Shown here one piece after another: positions 25,362 through 34,236 of a stretch of 51,017 bases of DNA. The DNA is from an uncultured Eubacteriales bacterium. Lineage in GTDB: Bacteria; Bacillota; Clostridia; Christensenellales; Aristaeellaceae. Within the stretch, counting starts at the first letter, position 1. Each line of letters opens with the position of its first letter. A program made the translations under genes and the position numbers. The stretch is from NCBI GenBank assembly GCA_902764285.1, contig CACWVN010000006.1:1-51017 (forward strand). Direction: 5' to 3'. The notes below the pieces were generated by a model. The model was not told the origin of the DNA, made no database searches, and saw nothing but the letters and a program-made list of their open reading frames with translations.

Positions 25362-26483
25362 TCAGTCGCGGGACAGGATGGTCTTTTCGGTTTCCACGTC
25401 GAAGAAGTGGAGACGATTGACGTCAAAGCCGACCTTGATCTTGTCGCCGCCGCGGGAAGTGGTGCGGGGATCGACGCGGGCGATGAAGTTCTCGTCCTTG
25501 CCGCTGGTGGTCATGTACAGGTAGGTCTCGGAGCCCATCAGCTCGATGATTTCGACATCCACGTCGATGCAGGCATCGGGATAGGTGGAGGTGAACACGG
25601 AATCATCGGAGATGTTCTCGGGACGGATGCCCATATAGACTTCCTTGCCGATGTAATCGCCGGTCATGCGCTGCACCTTGCCGTCGGGCACCTTGATGGA
25701 ATTGGTGCCGAACACGGCGTACACGCCGTCCTGACGCTTTTCGAGCTTCACGCGGAAGATGTTCATCTGCGGCATGCCGATGAAGCCGGCGACGAACAGG
25801 TTGGCGGGATAATCATACAGGTTCTGGGGGCTGTCAACCTGCTGAATATAGCCGTCCTTCATAACCACGATGCGGGAACCCATCGTCATGGCCTCGGTCT
25901 GGTCGTGGGTAACATAGATGAAGGTGGTCTTTAGCTTCTTGTGCAGCTTGGTGATCTCAGAACGCATCTGCACGCGCAGCTTGGCGTCCAGGTTGGAAAG
26001 AGGCTCGTCCATCAGGAATACCTTGGGTTCGCGTACGATGGCGCGGCCCAGGGCGACACGCTGGCGCTGGCCGCCGGACAGAGCGGCGGGCTTGCGGTTC
26101 AGCAGCGCTTCGATGCCCAGGATGGCGGCGGCTTCCTTCACGCGGCGGTCGATGTCGGCCTTGTTCATCTTGCGCAGCTTCAGACCGAACGCCATGTTGT
26201 TGTAAACCGTCATGTGGGGATAAAGCGCGTAGCTCTGGAAAACCATCGCGATATCGCGATCCTTCGGGGGAATGTGGTTGACCAGCTTGTCGTCGATGTA
26301 CAGTTCGCCGCGGGAGATGTCTTCCAGACCGGCGACCATGCGCAGGGTGGTGGATTTACCGCAGCCGGAGGGACCGACCAGAATGATGAATTCCTTGTCT
26401 TCGATCTCGAGGTTGAAATCGCTGACGGCGACAACATCGCCAGGATAGATCTTGTAGATGCCGCGCAGAGACAAACTTGCCAT
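25362..26483 (-). CDS. sugar ABC transporter ATPase, MsmK/UgpC family
   Basis: A 373-residue ATPase that powers CUT1-type carbohydrate importers. Walker A is GPSGCGKST (about 37-45), signature LSGGQRQR (about 135), Walker B VFLMDEPLSNLDAKLR, and the H-loop YVTHDQ. The C-terminal MalK-type OB-fold regulatory domain (about 235-373) is complete. ATG 26483 follows GAGGGGGT. No permease or binding protein genes are adjacent, so it is probably a shared, multi-client ATPase, as known for MsmK/MsmX in Gram-positive bacteria. It has its own promoter (26521-26549) and terminator. Confidence 0.95.
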   Translation of the reverse strand: MASLSLRGIYKIYPGDVVAVSDFNLEIEDKEFIILVGPSGCGKSTTLRMVAGLEDISRGELYIDDKLVNHIPPKDRDIAMVFQSYALYPHMTVYNNMAFGLKLRKMNKADIDRRVKEAAAILGIEALLNRKPAALSGGQRQRVALGRAIVREPKVFLMDEPLSNLDAKLRVQMRSEITKLHKKLKTTFIYVTHDQTEAMTMGSRIVVMKDGYIQQVDSPQNLYDYPANLFVAGFIGMPQMNIFRVKLEKRQDGVYAVFGTNSIKVPDGKVQRMTGDYIGKEVYMGIRPENISDDSVFTSTYPDACIDVDVEIIELMGSETYLYMTTSGKDENFIARVDPRTTSRGGDKIKVGFDVNRLHFFDVETEKTILSRD

Positions 26484-26520
26484 ATAGAGTACCCCCTCAT
26501 ATACTTATTTTGATACTGCA

Positions 26521-26549
26521 ATTATATCAGATTTCTCATTTCTTGTGAA
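26521..26549 (-). promoter_or_regulatory. promoter of the MsmK-type ATPase gene
   Basis: On the minus strand, TTCACA (26549-26544), 17 bases, TATAAT (26526-26521), about 40 bases before the start codon. Confidence 0.7.
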
Positions 26550-26733
26550 TTGATCGTTTTCACAAATTCTCGGCGGCGCATTGTGGCGGGTTGACAACCC
26601 TTCCAAAAACACATCGGGTCGTTATTGCACATTGACAATGCATGGCCGGCAGTCTTTTTGCATTTGTTGTTTCACTTCAGAAACGCCAAATGGGTCATGG
26701 CTGATCTTTTTCGATTATGATTTTGAAAACACG

Positions 26734-26762
26734 TTGGCATTTCGCCTTTTTTGTATTATAAT
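26734..26762 (+). promoter_or_regulatory. promoter of the cdaA-ybbR operon
   Basis: TTGGCA (26734-26739), 17 bases, TATAAT (26757-26762), 42 bases before the cdaA start codon. Confidence 0.8.
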
Positions 26763-26804
26763 AGAAACTGAATAGAACTGTATGAAAATTTGGAGGTGGC
26801 AGAC

Positions 26805-27683
26805 ATGGTGCAGATTCGCGAATTCCTGGCTACGATCGGCGCTTTGTTTACCAATCTCTTCGAACATCCGGATTGGCACAATATCGTCGATGTCGCCATA
26901 CTGACGGTGCTGATCTACAACGTCATCAAGCTGGTCATGCACACGCGCTCGAATTCCCTGTTCAAGGGAATCGCCGTGATCCTGGTTACGGCCTGGATAT
27001 CCGGCCTGCTTCGGTTCAACGCGGTCACGTGGCTTCTGAACCAGATCATCAGCATGGGCCTCCTCGTGATCGTGATCCTGTTCCAGCCGGAGTTTCGACG
27101 CGGACTCGATCAGATCGGCCGGTCGAAAATCACGCGGCGCGTCTTCGGACTGCCCACCGGCCGCAAGCAGGAAAGCCAGATCGATCAGCCCGTGGCCGAA
27201 ATCGTGCGCGCGATGACCGATATGGCGCGCAAAAAGATCGGCGCGCTGATCATCATAGAGCGCCATACCGGTCTGGGCGACGTCATCGAATCCGGCACCC
27301 GCGTGGACGCCGAGATTTCCGCGCCGCTGATCGAAAACATATTCGAGCCGAACACGCCGCTGCACGACGGCGCCATGATCATCCGCAACCAACGCATCAA
27401 CGCCGCCGCCTGCATATTGCCGCTGTCGGAGGATCCGACCATCAGCCGCGATCTGGGCACCCGGCACCGCGCGGCCATCGGCATCACCGAAACCACCGAC
27501 GCCGTATCGCTGATCGTTTCGGAAGAGACCGGCATCATTTCCATGGCGCGCGAGGGAAAACTCACGCGGCATCTGGACGCGCGCTCTCTTTCGATCCTGC
27601 TGACGGAGCTGTTCACGCCCGACCGCACCATGTATACCTGGCTGGGTACGCTGCGCAGGGAGGAGCCGGAAAATGAGGAATAA
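26805..27683 (+). CDS. cdaA: diadenylate cyclase CdaA (c-di-AMP synthase)
   Basis: Makes cyclic di-AMP from two ATP at the membrane; 292 residues. Three N-terminal membrane helices (about 10-100) come before the DAC domain. The DGA motif is at 188-190 (HDGAM) and RHR at 220-222 (GTRHRAAIG), both required for catalysis. ATG 26805 follows TGGAGGTGGCAGAC. The downstream ybbR overlaps it by 11 bases, the standard cdaA-cdaR pairing in Firmicutes. c-di-AMP controls potassium and osmolyte transport and wall homeostasis. Usually glmM comes third; here an unknown membrane protein does. Confidence 0.96.
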   Translation: MVQIREFLATIGALFTNLFEHPDWHNIVDVAILTVLIYNVIKLVMHTRSNSLFKGIAVILVTAWISGLLRFNAVTWLLNQIISMGLLVIVILFQPEFRRGLDQIGRSKITRRVFGLPTGRKQESQIDQPVAEIVRAMTDMARKKIGALIIIERHTGLGDVIESGTRVDAEISAPLIENIFEPNTPLHDGAMIIRNQRINAAACILPLSEDPTISRDLGTRHRAAIGITETTDAVSLIVSEETGIISMAREGKLTRHLDARSLSILLTELFTPDRTMYTWLGTLRREEPENEE

Positions 27684-28986
27684 GATCAAAGTGTTTTTTG
27701 ACGGCTTTTCCGAAAAACTGCTGGAAAGGACCCAGTCGCGGCCCGCGCGCTGGCTGATCCATCTGTTTTCCCACAACATCGGGCTGAAGCTGCTGTCCCT
27801 GCTGCTGGCCATCCTGCTGTGGAACTACGTGGTTCTCTCCGATACTTCCATCACGCGCACCAAGACGCTGTATAACATCACCGGATATATCAGCGGGCAG
27901 TCCACCCTGAACGGGTACGGCCTGGCGCTTTTGAACGATCCCACCGAGCAGCTTTCGGGCATCGCCGTGACGATCGAGGCGCCCCAGGCGGATTACGCCC
28001 GCGTATCCTCCGACAACGTGCAGCTGACGCTGGATCTGTCCAATGTACGCAGTGCCGGCACGCAGGAGGTTCCGTTCCGCGCCACCAGCTATTACGGGAA
28101 AGTGGTCAGCATTTCGCCGGAATCGCTGAAGCTGACCTTCGAGACGCTGGATTCCCGCACCGTCGCCGTCAATTCGGTCATCACGGGCGGGTCCGACGAG
28201 TACTGGTACAACGTTTCCCGCACGAATCCGTCGCTTCTGACGGTCTCGGGCGCGTCCTCCGTCGTGCAGAGCATCACGTCCGCCCAGGTCAACGTGGATG
28301 TGGCCGGCTTCACGACTTCGATGACGCCCTCGCTTCCGTACCTGCTGCTGGACGCCTCCGGCGAGGTGATTCCCCAGACGATGCTGAATCGCTCGACCTC
28401 TTCCATTTCGGTCAGCCTCGAGGTCTATCCCAGCCGGGATATTCCCATTTCGACCGAGCTTTCCAACGTCGTATCGGGTCAGCCGGCGCCGGGCTATGTG
28501 GTGCAGTCGGTCTCCATCGTGCCTGAATCCGTATCCGTCGCGGCGGACCGGGACCTGCTGGACAGCCTCGATCAACTGGTTATCGAACCCGTCTCCGTGG
28601 AGGGAGCCAGCCAGAGTTTCTCCTCCAGGGCATCGATCTCGCTGCTGCCCGATTTCAGGAACGTGTCCACCGAGCAGGTTTACGTCAACGTCACGATCGC
28701 CGAAGAGACGGCGTCCGCGTATCTGGAAAGCGTGAACGTCGTCATCACGGGCAAGGACGATGAAATCAGCGCGACCTATGAACCCCTCGGCGCGTATATT
28801 ACCGGGCCCAGGAGTCTCGTGGAGCGCATCCAGCAGGAAGGGCTGAGCGTGACGGTCGATGTGTCCGGCCTTTCCGAGGGATACTATCTGATACCGCCGT
28901 CCTTCGACGCCAGCCGGTATCCCGATGTCGATATCCAGATCGAGGCGCTCTCTCTGACGCTGACCGATCTGGGAAGCGACGAATAA
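27673..28986 (+). CDS. cdaR: YbbR-domain protein, CdaA regulator (CdaR)
   Basis: A 437-residue membrane-anchored protein. The single N-terminal membrane helix (about 35-54, in NIGLKLLSLLLAILLWNYVV) is followed by a chain of about four YbbR repeats exposed outside the cell, each about 80-90 residues. They share patterns such as a T-V-x-V/I strand, P-x-x-V/L and a VxVxG/GPxxxV turn (VVITGKDDEI, YITGPRSLVERI). CdaR binds CdaA's membrane region and modulates c-di-AMP synthesis. ATG 27673 overlaps cdaA and follows GGAGGAGCC. It has an unusually high Ser/Thr content in the extracellular part. It ends 55 bases before the next gene. Confidence 0.92.
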   Translation: MRNKIKVFFDGFSEKLLERTQSRPARWLIHLFSHNIGLKLLSLLLAILLWNYVVLSDTSITRTKTLYNITGYISGQSTLNGYGLALLNDPTEQLSGIAVTIEAPQADYARVSSDNVQLTLDLSNVRSAGTQEVPFRATSYYGKVVSISPESLKLTFETLDSRTVAVNSVITGGSDEYWYNVSRTNPSLLTVSGASSVVQSITSAQVNVDVAGFTTSMTPSLPYLLLDASGEVIPQTMLNRSTSSISVSLEVYPSRDIPISTELSNVVSGQPAPGYVVQSVSIVPESVSVAADRDLLDSLDQLVIEPVSVEGASQSFSSRASISLLPDFRNVSTEQVYVNVTIAEETASAYLESVNVVITGKDDEISATYEPLGAYITGPRSLVERIQQEGLSVTVDVSGLSEGYYLIPPSFDASRYPDVDIQIEALSLTLTDLGSDE

Positions 28987-29041
28987 ATAAACGCGTCGCC
29001 GGCGCGGTCTGATCCGTACCGGCGCGGGAGGATATTTCCAA

Positions 29042-29704
29042 ATGACGATGAGCAATTATTCCAACGCGATTGTCGACGTCATGCTCGGCTGGCTGAAGGG
29101 ATTCGCCAACTGGGTTTTGCGCTTGTTCAACCTCGCCGGCAGCGTCAGCGGATCGCCGCTGCTGTGGCTGTCGCACAATTGGCTCAAACTCCTCATTTTC
29201 TTCCTGGTGCTCGGCGTGGTGCTGGATCGCCTGGTGTGGCTGATCCGCTGGCGGCCCTATTGGGTCTGGTTCCGCAAGGAGCGCATCATCGTCAACGACG
29301 ACAAGCTGTTCGCCAGCGCGGAACTGGATCCCGACGCCGAATGGAACGAGGATCTCCAGGAGCGCGATTACGTGGTGGCCAGCACGGTCGTCAAGCGCAG
29401 GGAGGGCGGAAAGACGGAGGCGGCGGCCAGCGGCAACCGGCGGCCCGCGCGCAAGCGCACCGCGCCGACGACGCGCGTCAGGCGCCGGAAGGTCGAACAC
29501 GGCAAGCCCCGGGCGCAGGCCGCACAGCCCGTTGCTGCCAGCACGAAGGTTCGCCGCCATGACGATAAGCGGCCGCCCGCGAGGGATATCTTCGGCGAAA
29601 AGCTGAAGCGCGCGGAGGTCGCGGATTCCTACGAGGACGAGGTGTTCAACGTTTCCAACCTGCCGGTTTCCGATGAATTCACGCCGGACGGCAAATCCAA
29701 GTAG
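29042..29704 (+). CDS. unknown membrane protein in the c-di-AMP operon
   Basis: A 220-residue protein that I do not recognise. ATG 29042 follows GGGAGGATATTTCCA. The first 45 residues are amphipathic (GWLKGFANWVLRLFNLAGSV); a long membrane helix follows (about 47-69, in WLKLLIFFLVLGVVLDRLVW), then a Trp/Arg-rich juxtamembrane stretch (IRWRPYWVWFRKER). The rest is cytosolic: an acidic patch, a strongly basic disordered stretch (about 120-190, rich in Arg, Ala and Pro), and an acidic end. It stands in the position glmM usually takes after ybbR, with a 55-base gap, so it may be cotranscribed. A role in envelope or c-di-AMP control is suggested by position only. Confidence 0.7.
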   Translation: MTMSNYSNAIVDVMLGWLKGFANWVLRLFNLAGSVSGSPLLWLSHNWLKLLIFFLVLGVVLDRLVWLIRWRPYWVWFRKERIIVNDDKLFASAELDPDAEWNEDLQERDYVVASTVVKRREGGKTEAAASGNRRPARKRTAPTTRVRRRKVEHGKPRAQAAQPVAASTKVRRHDDKRPPARDIFGEKLKRAEVADSYEDEVFNVSNLPVSDEFTPDGKSK

Positions 29705-29738
29705 CGGCGCGCGGCCGGGGCCGCGATGAGGTGACGTT

Positions 29739-30377
29739 TTGAAGAAGAGGATTCTTTGCTTCGGCGATTCCAATACCTACGGATATACGCCCGCGGGCGG
29801 CAGATACGACGATCAGACGCGCTGGCCCATGCGGCTCGGCATGGAGCTTGGAGATGAATATACGGTCATCGAAGAGGGCTTCTGCGGGCGGACCTGCGTA
29901 TTCGACGATCCGGTGGAGGGCGGCTACAAGAGCGGTATCCAGTATCTGCCGCCGTGCGTGATGTCCCATAACCCGCTGGACGTCGTGCTTTTGATGCTGG
30001 GCACGAACGATACGAAAAAGCGGTTCGGAATGACCGCGGAGAACATCGGCCAGGCGATGATGCAGCTGGCGCTGACCGCGCGGCAGTACGCCGTGGACGA
30101 TGCGGGAAAGCCTTCGAAGATCATTATCGTCGCGCCTGCGCCGATCCGCGAAAATTTAATGGAAAGGCATTTCGGGGAATGCTTCGGCGAACAGTCGATC
30201 GGGGTGTCCCGCGCCGTCCCCAGAGAGTTTCGCAAGATTTCCAAACTGATCCGCTGCGGTTTTTTTGACGCCGGGCGCTGTTCCGAGGCCTCTGAGCAGG
30301 ACGCGGTGCATCTCTCCGCCGAGAGCCATGCCAGCCTGGCCCGCGCGCTGGCGGAAAAAATCCGCTCCGTCGTCTGA
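29739..30377 (+). CDS. SGNH/GDSL hydrolase, arylesterase-like
   Basis: A 212-residue cytosolic hydrolase (no signal peptide). SGNH blocks are visible: block I FGDSNTYGY with nucleophile Ser11, block III LGTNDTKKR (the Asn), and block V DAVHLS (catalytic Asp and His near 191-194). Block II Gly is in EEGFCGRT. The sequence follows the pattern of carbohydrate-esterase/arylesterase relatives that remove acetyl groups from sugars or simple esters. The start is TTG 29739, preceded by GAGGTGACGT. It lies 34 bases after the unknown membrane protein and 51 before the alcohol dehydrogenase. The substrate is unknown; deacetylation of a sugar is plausible next to a sugar kinase. Confidence 0.85.
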   Translation: MKKRILCFGDSNTYGYTPAGGRYDDQTRWPMRLGMELGDEYTVIEEGFCGRTCVFDDPVEGGYKSGIQYLPPCVMSHNPLDVVLLMLGTNDTKKRFGMTAENIGQAMMQLALTARQYAVDDAGKPSKIIIVAPAPIRENLMERHFGECFGEQSIGVSRAVPREFRKISKLIRCGFFDAGRCSEASEQDAVHLSAESHASLARALAEKIRSVV

Positions 30378-30428
30378 TCCGGCCATTCATTCCCTGTTCG
30401 CCATTTTTGTGGATTGAAAGGAGTTCCC

Positions 30429-31607
30429 ATGAAAAACTTTACTTTTTGCGTGCCGACGAAGTTCGTATTCGGCCGCGGCGCAGAGCTGCAGGCCGGCGCC
30501 TTGATCCGTGAATTTTGCGGCACGAAGGTGCTGATTCACTACGGCGGCGGGTCCGCCGTGCGCTCCGGGCTGATCGGCAGGATCGAAAAATCGCTGTCCG
30601 AAGCCAGGATTGGATACGTGAAGCTGGGCGGCGTGCAGCCCAACCCGCGGGACACGCTGATCTATCAGGGCATTGAGCTTGCGCGCCGGGAGGGCGTCGA
30701 TTTCGTGCTGGCCGTCGGCGGGGGATCCACCATCGATTCCAGCAAGGCCATCTCCCACGGCGTCTGCTATGACGGCGATTTTTGGGATTTCTTCTGCGGA
30801 AAGGCCGTGCCTCAGCGCACGCTGCCCTTCGGCGCGGTGCTGACCATGGCCGCGGCGGGCAGCGAATCCTCCAACAGCTGCGTGATAACCCAGGAATCCA
30901 CGCATACCAAGCGCGGCCTGCGCACGGAGATGAACCGCACGCGGTTTGCCATCATGAATCCGGAACTGGCCATGACGCTGCCGCCCTACCAGATCGCCTG
31001 CGGCGCCACGGATATCCTCGCGCATATCATGGAGCGCTATTTCACCTGCGACAGGGAAGTGGATTTGATCGACCGTCTCAGCGAAGGCGCGATGCAGGCC
31101 GTGATCCGCGCGGCGCGCATCGCGGTGAAACAGCCCGATAATTACGACGCGCAGTCGCAGCTGATGTGGGGCAGCACCATCGCGCACAACGACACGCTGG
31201 GCGTGGGTCGCACCCAGGATTGGGGCAGCCACCAGATCGAGCATGAGCTCTCCGCCAGGTACGACGTGGCCCACGGCGCGGGCTTGGCCGTGGTGTTCCC
31301 GGCGTGGATGCGCTATCATTATTCGAAGAACGTGATGCGCTTTGCGCAGTTTGCCGTTCGGGTATACGGCTGCGCGATGAACTTTGAGAACCCGGAGGAG
31401 ACCGCGCTGCGCGGCATCGAGGCGCACGAGAGCTTCCTGCGGGATATCGGCATGCCGCTGACGCTGAATGAACTCGGCGCGCGCTCGGAGGATATTCCCG
31501 CGATGGCCGCCAAGACCAAGACCACCAATCCCGACGGCACCACCGGCGGCGTCTTCCCGATGACGGCGGCGGATATCGAAGCCATACTGCGCATCGCTGA
31601 CAGGTAA
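30429..31607 (+). CDS. iron-containing alcohol dehydrogenase (BdhA/YqhD-like)
   Basis: NAD(P)H-linked, metal-dependent dehydrogenase of 392 residues. The nucleotide-binding N-domain has GGGS at about 98-101 (AVGGGSTIDSSKA). The helical C-domain provides the Fe ligands in ILAHIME (Asp195/His199 type), DWGSHQIEHEL and YDVAHGAGLA. The sequence resembles butanol/propanol dehydrogenases used for aldehyde reduction during fermentation. ATG 30429 follows AAAGGAG at 5 bases; an upstream in-frame start adds five residues with no support. It probably forms one operon with the sugar kinase 38 bases later. The real substrate is unknown. Confidence 0.92.
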   Translation: MKNFTFCVPTKFVFGRGAELQAGALIREFCGTKVLIHYGGGSAVRSGLIGRIEKSLSEARIGYVKLGGVQPNPRDTLIYQGIELARREGVDFVLAVGGGSTIDSSKAISHGVCYDGDFWDFFCGKAVPQRTLPFGAVLTMAAAGSESSNSCVITQESTHTKRGLRTEMNRTRFAIMNPELAMTLPPYQIACGATDILAHIMERYFTCDREVDLIDRLSEGAMQAVIRAARIAVKQPDNYDAQSQLMWGSTIAHNDTLGVGRTQDWGSHQIEHELSARYDVAHGAGLAVVFPAWMRYHYSKNVMRFAQFAVRVYGCAMNFENPEETALRGIEAHESFLRDIGMPLTLNELGARSEDIPAMAAKTKTTNPDGTTGGVFPMTAADIEAILRIADR

Positions 31608-31645
31608 TCCATGATTCTATTTCATAAATTAAGGAGGCTGTCCAC

Positions 31646-33250
31646 ATGAACACGAACGACATTCGCAGCATCATCGAGGCGGGCAAGGCGCGCCTGGGTG
31701 TGGAATTCGGTTCCACGCGCATCAAGGCCGTCCTGATCGACGACGCCGGCAATCCCATCGCGCAGGGCGCGCACGACTGGGAAAACCGCCTGGAGAACAA
31801 TATCTGGACGTACGATCTGAAGGACGTGTGGTCCGGCCTTCAGGACTGCTATGCCAAAATGGCCGAGGATGCGCGTGCGCAGTACGGCGCGGAGATCACC
31901 CGGCTGGGCGCCATTGGATTCAGCGCCATGATGCACGGATATATCGTTTTCAACGCCGCCGGGGACCAGCTGGTGCCGTTCCGCACCTGGCGCAACACCA
32001 TCACCGGCGAAGCCGCCGCGGCGCTGACCGAGCGGCTGAATTTCAACATTCCCCAGCGCTGGAGCATCGCGCACCTGTACCAGGCCATCCTGAACGGCGA
32101 AGCGCACGTGCCGCAGATCAGCTTCATGACCACGCTGGCGGGCTATGTGCACTGGATGCTGACCGGTGAAAAGGTTCTGGGCGTGGGCGAGGCCTCCGGC
32201 ATGTTCCCGATCGACAGCAACACGAACGATTACGACGCGGCGATGGTCGAGAGCTTTGACGCATTGATCGCCGACAAGGGCTATTCCTGGAAGCTGCTGG
32301 ATATTCTGCCCCGCGTGCTGGTGGCGGGCGATAAGGCCGGCGTGCTGACGGCGGAGGGCGCGAAGCTGCTGGATGTCAGCGGCAGGCTGCAGCCCGGCGC
32401 GCCGCTGTGCCCACCGGAGGGCGACGCCGGCACCGGCATGGTGGCCACCAACAGCGTGGCCCTGCGCACCGGCAACGTCAGCGCCGGAACGTCCGTTTTC
32501 GCCATGATCGTCCTCGAAAAGGCGATGAAGAAGGTCCATCCCGAGATCGACATGGTCACCACGCCTTCCGGCAAGCCTGTGGCGATGGTGCACTGCAACA
32601 ACTGCACCAGCGACCTGAACGCCTGGGTGAAGCTGTTCGGGGAATTTGCCGAGGCCATGGATATCAAGGCCGACGCCAACCAACTCTTTGGCACGCTGTA
32701 CCGCAAGGCGCTGGATGCCGACGCGGACGTCGGCGGTTTGCTGGCCTATAACTATTTCTCCGGCGAGCACGTCACCGGTTTTGAAGAGGGCCGCCCGCTG
32801 TTCGCGCGCACGCCCGACAGCCGCTTCACGCTGGCCAACTTCATGCGCACCCATCTGTACGCCGCGCTGGCGTCCCTGAAGATCGGCATGAATATCCTGC
32901 TGGACGAGGAAGGCGTCAAGGTCGACCAGATCCTGGGCCACGGCGGCCTGTTCAAGACCAAGGGCGTCGGCCAGCAGATCATGGCCGCGGCGATGAACGT
33001 GCCCGTGGCCGTCATGGAGACCGCCGGAGAGGGCGGCGCGTGGGGCATCGCGCTGCTGGCGGGCTACATGGCCGACAGGTCGGAAGGCGATACGCTGGAA
33101 GGCTATCTGGCCGACCGCATCTTCGCCGGAAAGCTTGGACAGAGCGTCGCGCCGAAGGCCGAGGACGTCGCCAGCTTCAACGCCTTTATCGAACGCTTCA
33201 CCGCCGGGCTTCCCATCGAGCGCGCCGCGGTGGAGTGCATCCGGATCTGA
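31646..33250 (+). CDS. FGGY-family carbohydrate kinase, xylulokinase-like
   Basis: A 534-residue sugar kinase. The N-terminal phosphate-binding motif is [16 protein letters not shown] (about 17-32), and the sugar-binding part includes FSAMMHGY and FRTWRNTIT. The C-terminal FGGY domain has SAGTSVFAM (about 285) and [19 protein letters not shown] (about 425-445), with the second ATP site and [12 protein letters not shown] near 460. It is longer than E. coli XylB (484), with an insert in the C-terminal half. ATG 31646 follows AAGGAGG. The substrate is probably a ketose such as xylulose or ribulose, but residues that decide it cannot be read by eye. No isomerase or aldolase is adjacent. A strong terminator follows. 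Confidence 0.88.
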   Translation: MNTNDIRSIIEAGKARLGVEFGSTRIKAVLIDDAGNPIAQGAHDWENRLENNIWTYDLKDVWSGLQDCYAKMAEDARAQYGAEITRLGAIGFSAMMHGYIVFNAAGDQLVPFRTWRNTITGEAAAALTERLNFNIPQRWSIAHLYQAILNGEAHVPQISFMTTLAGYVHWMLTGEKVLGVGEASGMFPIDSNTNDYDAAMVESFDALIADKGYSWKLLDILPRVLVAGDKAGVLTAEGAKLLDVSGRLQPGAPLCPPEGDAGTGMVATNSVALRTGNVSAGTSVFAMIVLEKAMKKVHPEIDMVTTPSGKPVAMVHCNNCTSDLNAWVKLFGEFAEAMDIKADANQLFGTLYRKALDADADVGGLLAYNYFSGEHVTGFEEGRPLFARTPDSRFTLANFMRTHLYAALASLKIGMNILLDEEGVKVDQILGHGGLFKTKGVGQQIMAAAMNVPVAVMETAGEGGAWGIALLAGYMADRSEGDTLEGYLADRIFAGKLGQSVAPKAEDVASFNAFIERFTAGLPIERAAVECIRI

Positions 33251-33268
33251 CCCTCTGATCGCTTCTTT

Positions 33269-33304
33269 CAGCGCGCTCTCGAACGCAGAGGGCGCGCTGT
33301 TTTT
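33269..33304 (+). terminator. terminator of the dehydrogenase/kinase operon
   Basis: CAGCGCGC (33269-33276) pairs with GCGCGCTG (33292-33299), with further pairing TCT/AGA inside, and five T follow (33300-33304). It lies 19 bases after the kinase stop codon. Confidence 0.9.
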
Positions 33305-33342
33305 GACCGTTTTCGCGCAGCGGGGCGTAAAACCGTTTGGAA

Positions 33343-33371
33343 TTGACACCCGTGCGGCGATATGGTATAAT
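33343..33371 (+). promoter_or_regulatory. consensus promoter of the galactofuranose cassette
   Basis: TTGACA (33343-33348), 17-base spacer, TATAAT (33366-33371). The leader to the first glycosyltransferase is about 75 bases. Confidence 0.92.
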
Positions 33372-33454
33372 TAAAATGTATCAATATAGGTTATTCCTTC
33401 TGCAATTGTCCGGCGTACGCCTCGGGAATCTCTCCGAAGGAGGAGCAATCAGCC

Positions 33455-34210
33455 TTGGTAGAGGGCCTTGTTTCGGTGATAACACCGTGTTACAACGGTG
33501 AAAAATACCTGGCGGAGACCATCGAATCCGTCATCGCGCAGACCTATCCCAACTGGGAGATGTTCATCGTCGATGACGGTTCCAGCGATGGTTCTGCTTC
33601 GCTTGCCGAAAGCTACGCCGCCAGGGACAGCCGGATCGTCGCGATGCGGCAGCGCAACAAGGGTTCCGCGGCCGCGCGCAACAAGGGCATTCGCCACGCG
33701 CGCGGGCAGTACATCGCACTGCTGGACGCGGACGACCTATGGGATCCCCGGTTCCTGGAAAAACAGATCGCCTTTTTGCGCGAAAAGAACGCGATCTGCG
33801 TTTGCTGTTCCTACCGGATGATCAACGCCGATTCCGTTTCCGCCGAGCGCCCCGTCATCGCGCCGGAGACGATCACGCTGGACGATATGAAGGTCATGAA
33901 TCGCATCGGTTGCCTGTCCGGGCTGTACGACAGTTCCAAATACGGGAAGGTCTTCCTGAGGGAGGAATTGAAATCCATCCGCGATGATTATGCCTTCTGG
34001 TATGATATCGTGGCGCTTGAGGGGCGCGCCTACGGCAATCCCGAGGTTCTGGCCAGCTACCGGGTGCTGGGCGACAGCGTGACCGGCAACAAGATGCAGC
34101 TGATCGGCAAACAGTTTCGTTTTTACAGGAGCTTCCTGAAGGAGAGCCTGCCGACCGCCTTTTTGAACACCTTCCGGTGGGGCGTCGCCGGGATCAAGAA
34201 ATTTACCTGA
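33455..34210 (+). CDS. family 2 glycosyltransferase, TuaG-like
   Basis: A 251-residue GT-A enzyme. The N-terminus VSVITPCYNGEKYLAETIES is typical of GT2. The nucleotide-binding DDGSSDGS (about 37-44) and metal-binding DADDLW (about 90) motifs are present. It resembles TuaG-type transferases that build teichuronic acid or capsule repeat units at the membrane. The start is TTG 33455, 11 bases after GAAGGAGGAG; no ATG exists at the right place. It has no membrane segment, but the C-terminus is basic. It is first of three cotranscribed genes, followed by a GlfT-like transferase and Glf, so it probably adds a sugar to the same galactofuranose-containing polymer. Confidence 0.9.
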   Translation: MVEGLVSVITPCYNGEKYLAETIESVIAQTYPNWEMFIVDDGSSDGSASLAESYAARDSRIVAMRQRNKGSAAARNKGIRHARGQYIALLDADDLWDPRFLEKQIAFLREKNAICVCCSYRMINADSVSAERPVIAPETITLDDMKVMNRIGCLSGLYDSSKYGKVFLREELKSIRDDYAFWYDIVALEGRAYGNPEVLASYRVLGDSVTGNKMQLIGKQFRFYRSFLKESLPTAFLNTFRWGVAGIKKFT

Positions 34211-34236
34211 TGATGCGGGATCGGTGAGGGACCCAA

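Larger units (their letters stand above)
26484..26804. other. divergent intergenic region between the MsmK-type gene and cdaA
   Basis: About 320 bases, AT-rich. It holds the minus-strand promoter at 26521-26549 and the plus-strand promoter at 26734-26762, listed separately. Between them (26575-26710) I found no credible gene, tRNA or known riboswitch; a short frame from 26581 lacks a ribosome site. Confidence 0.6.
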
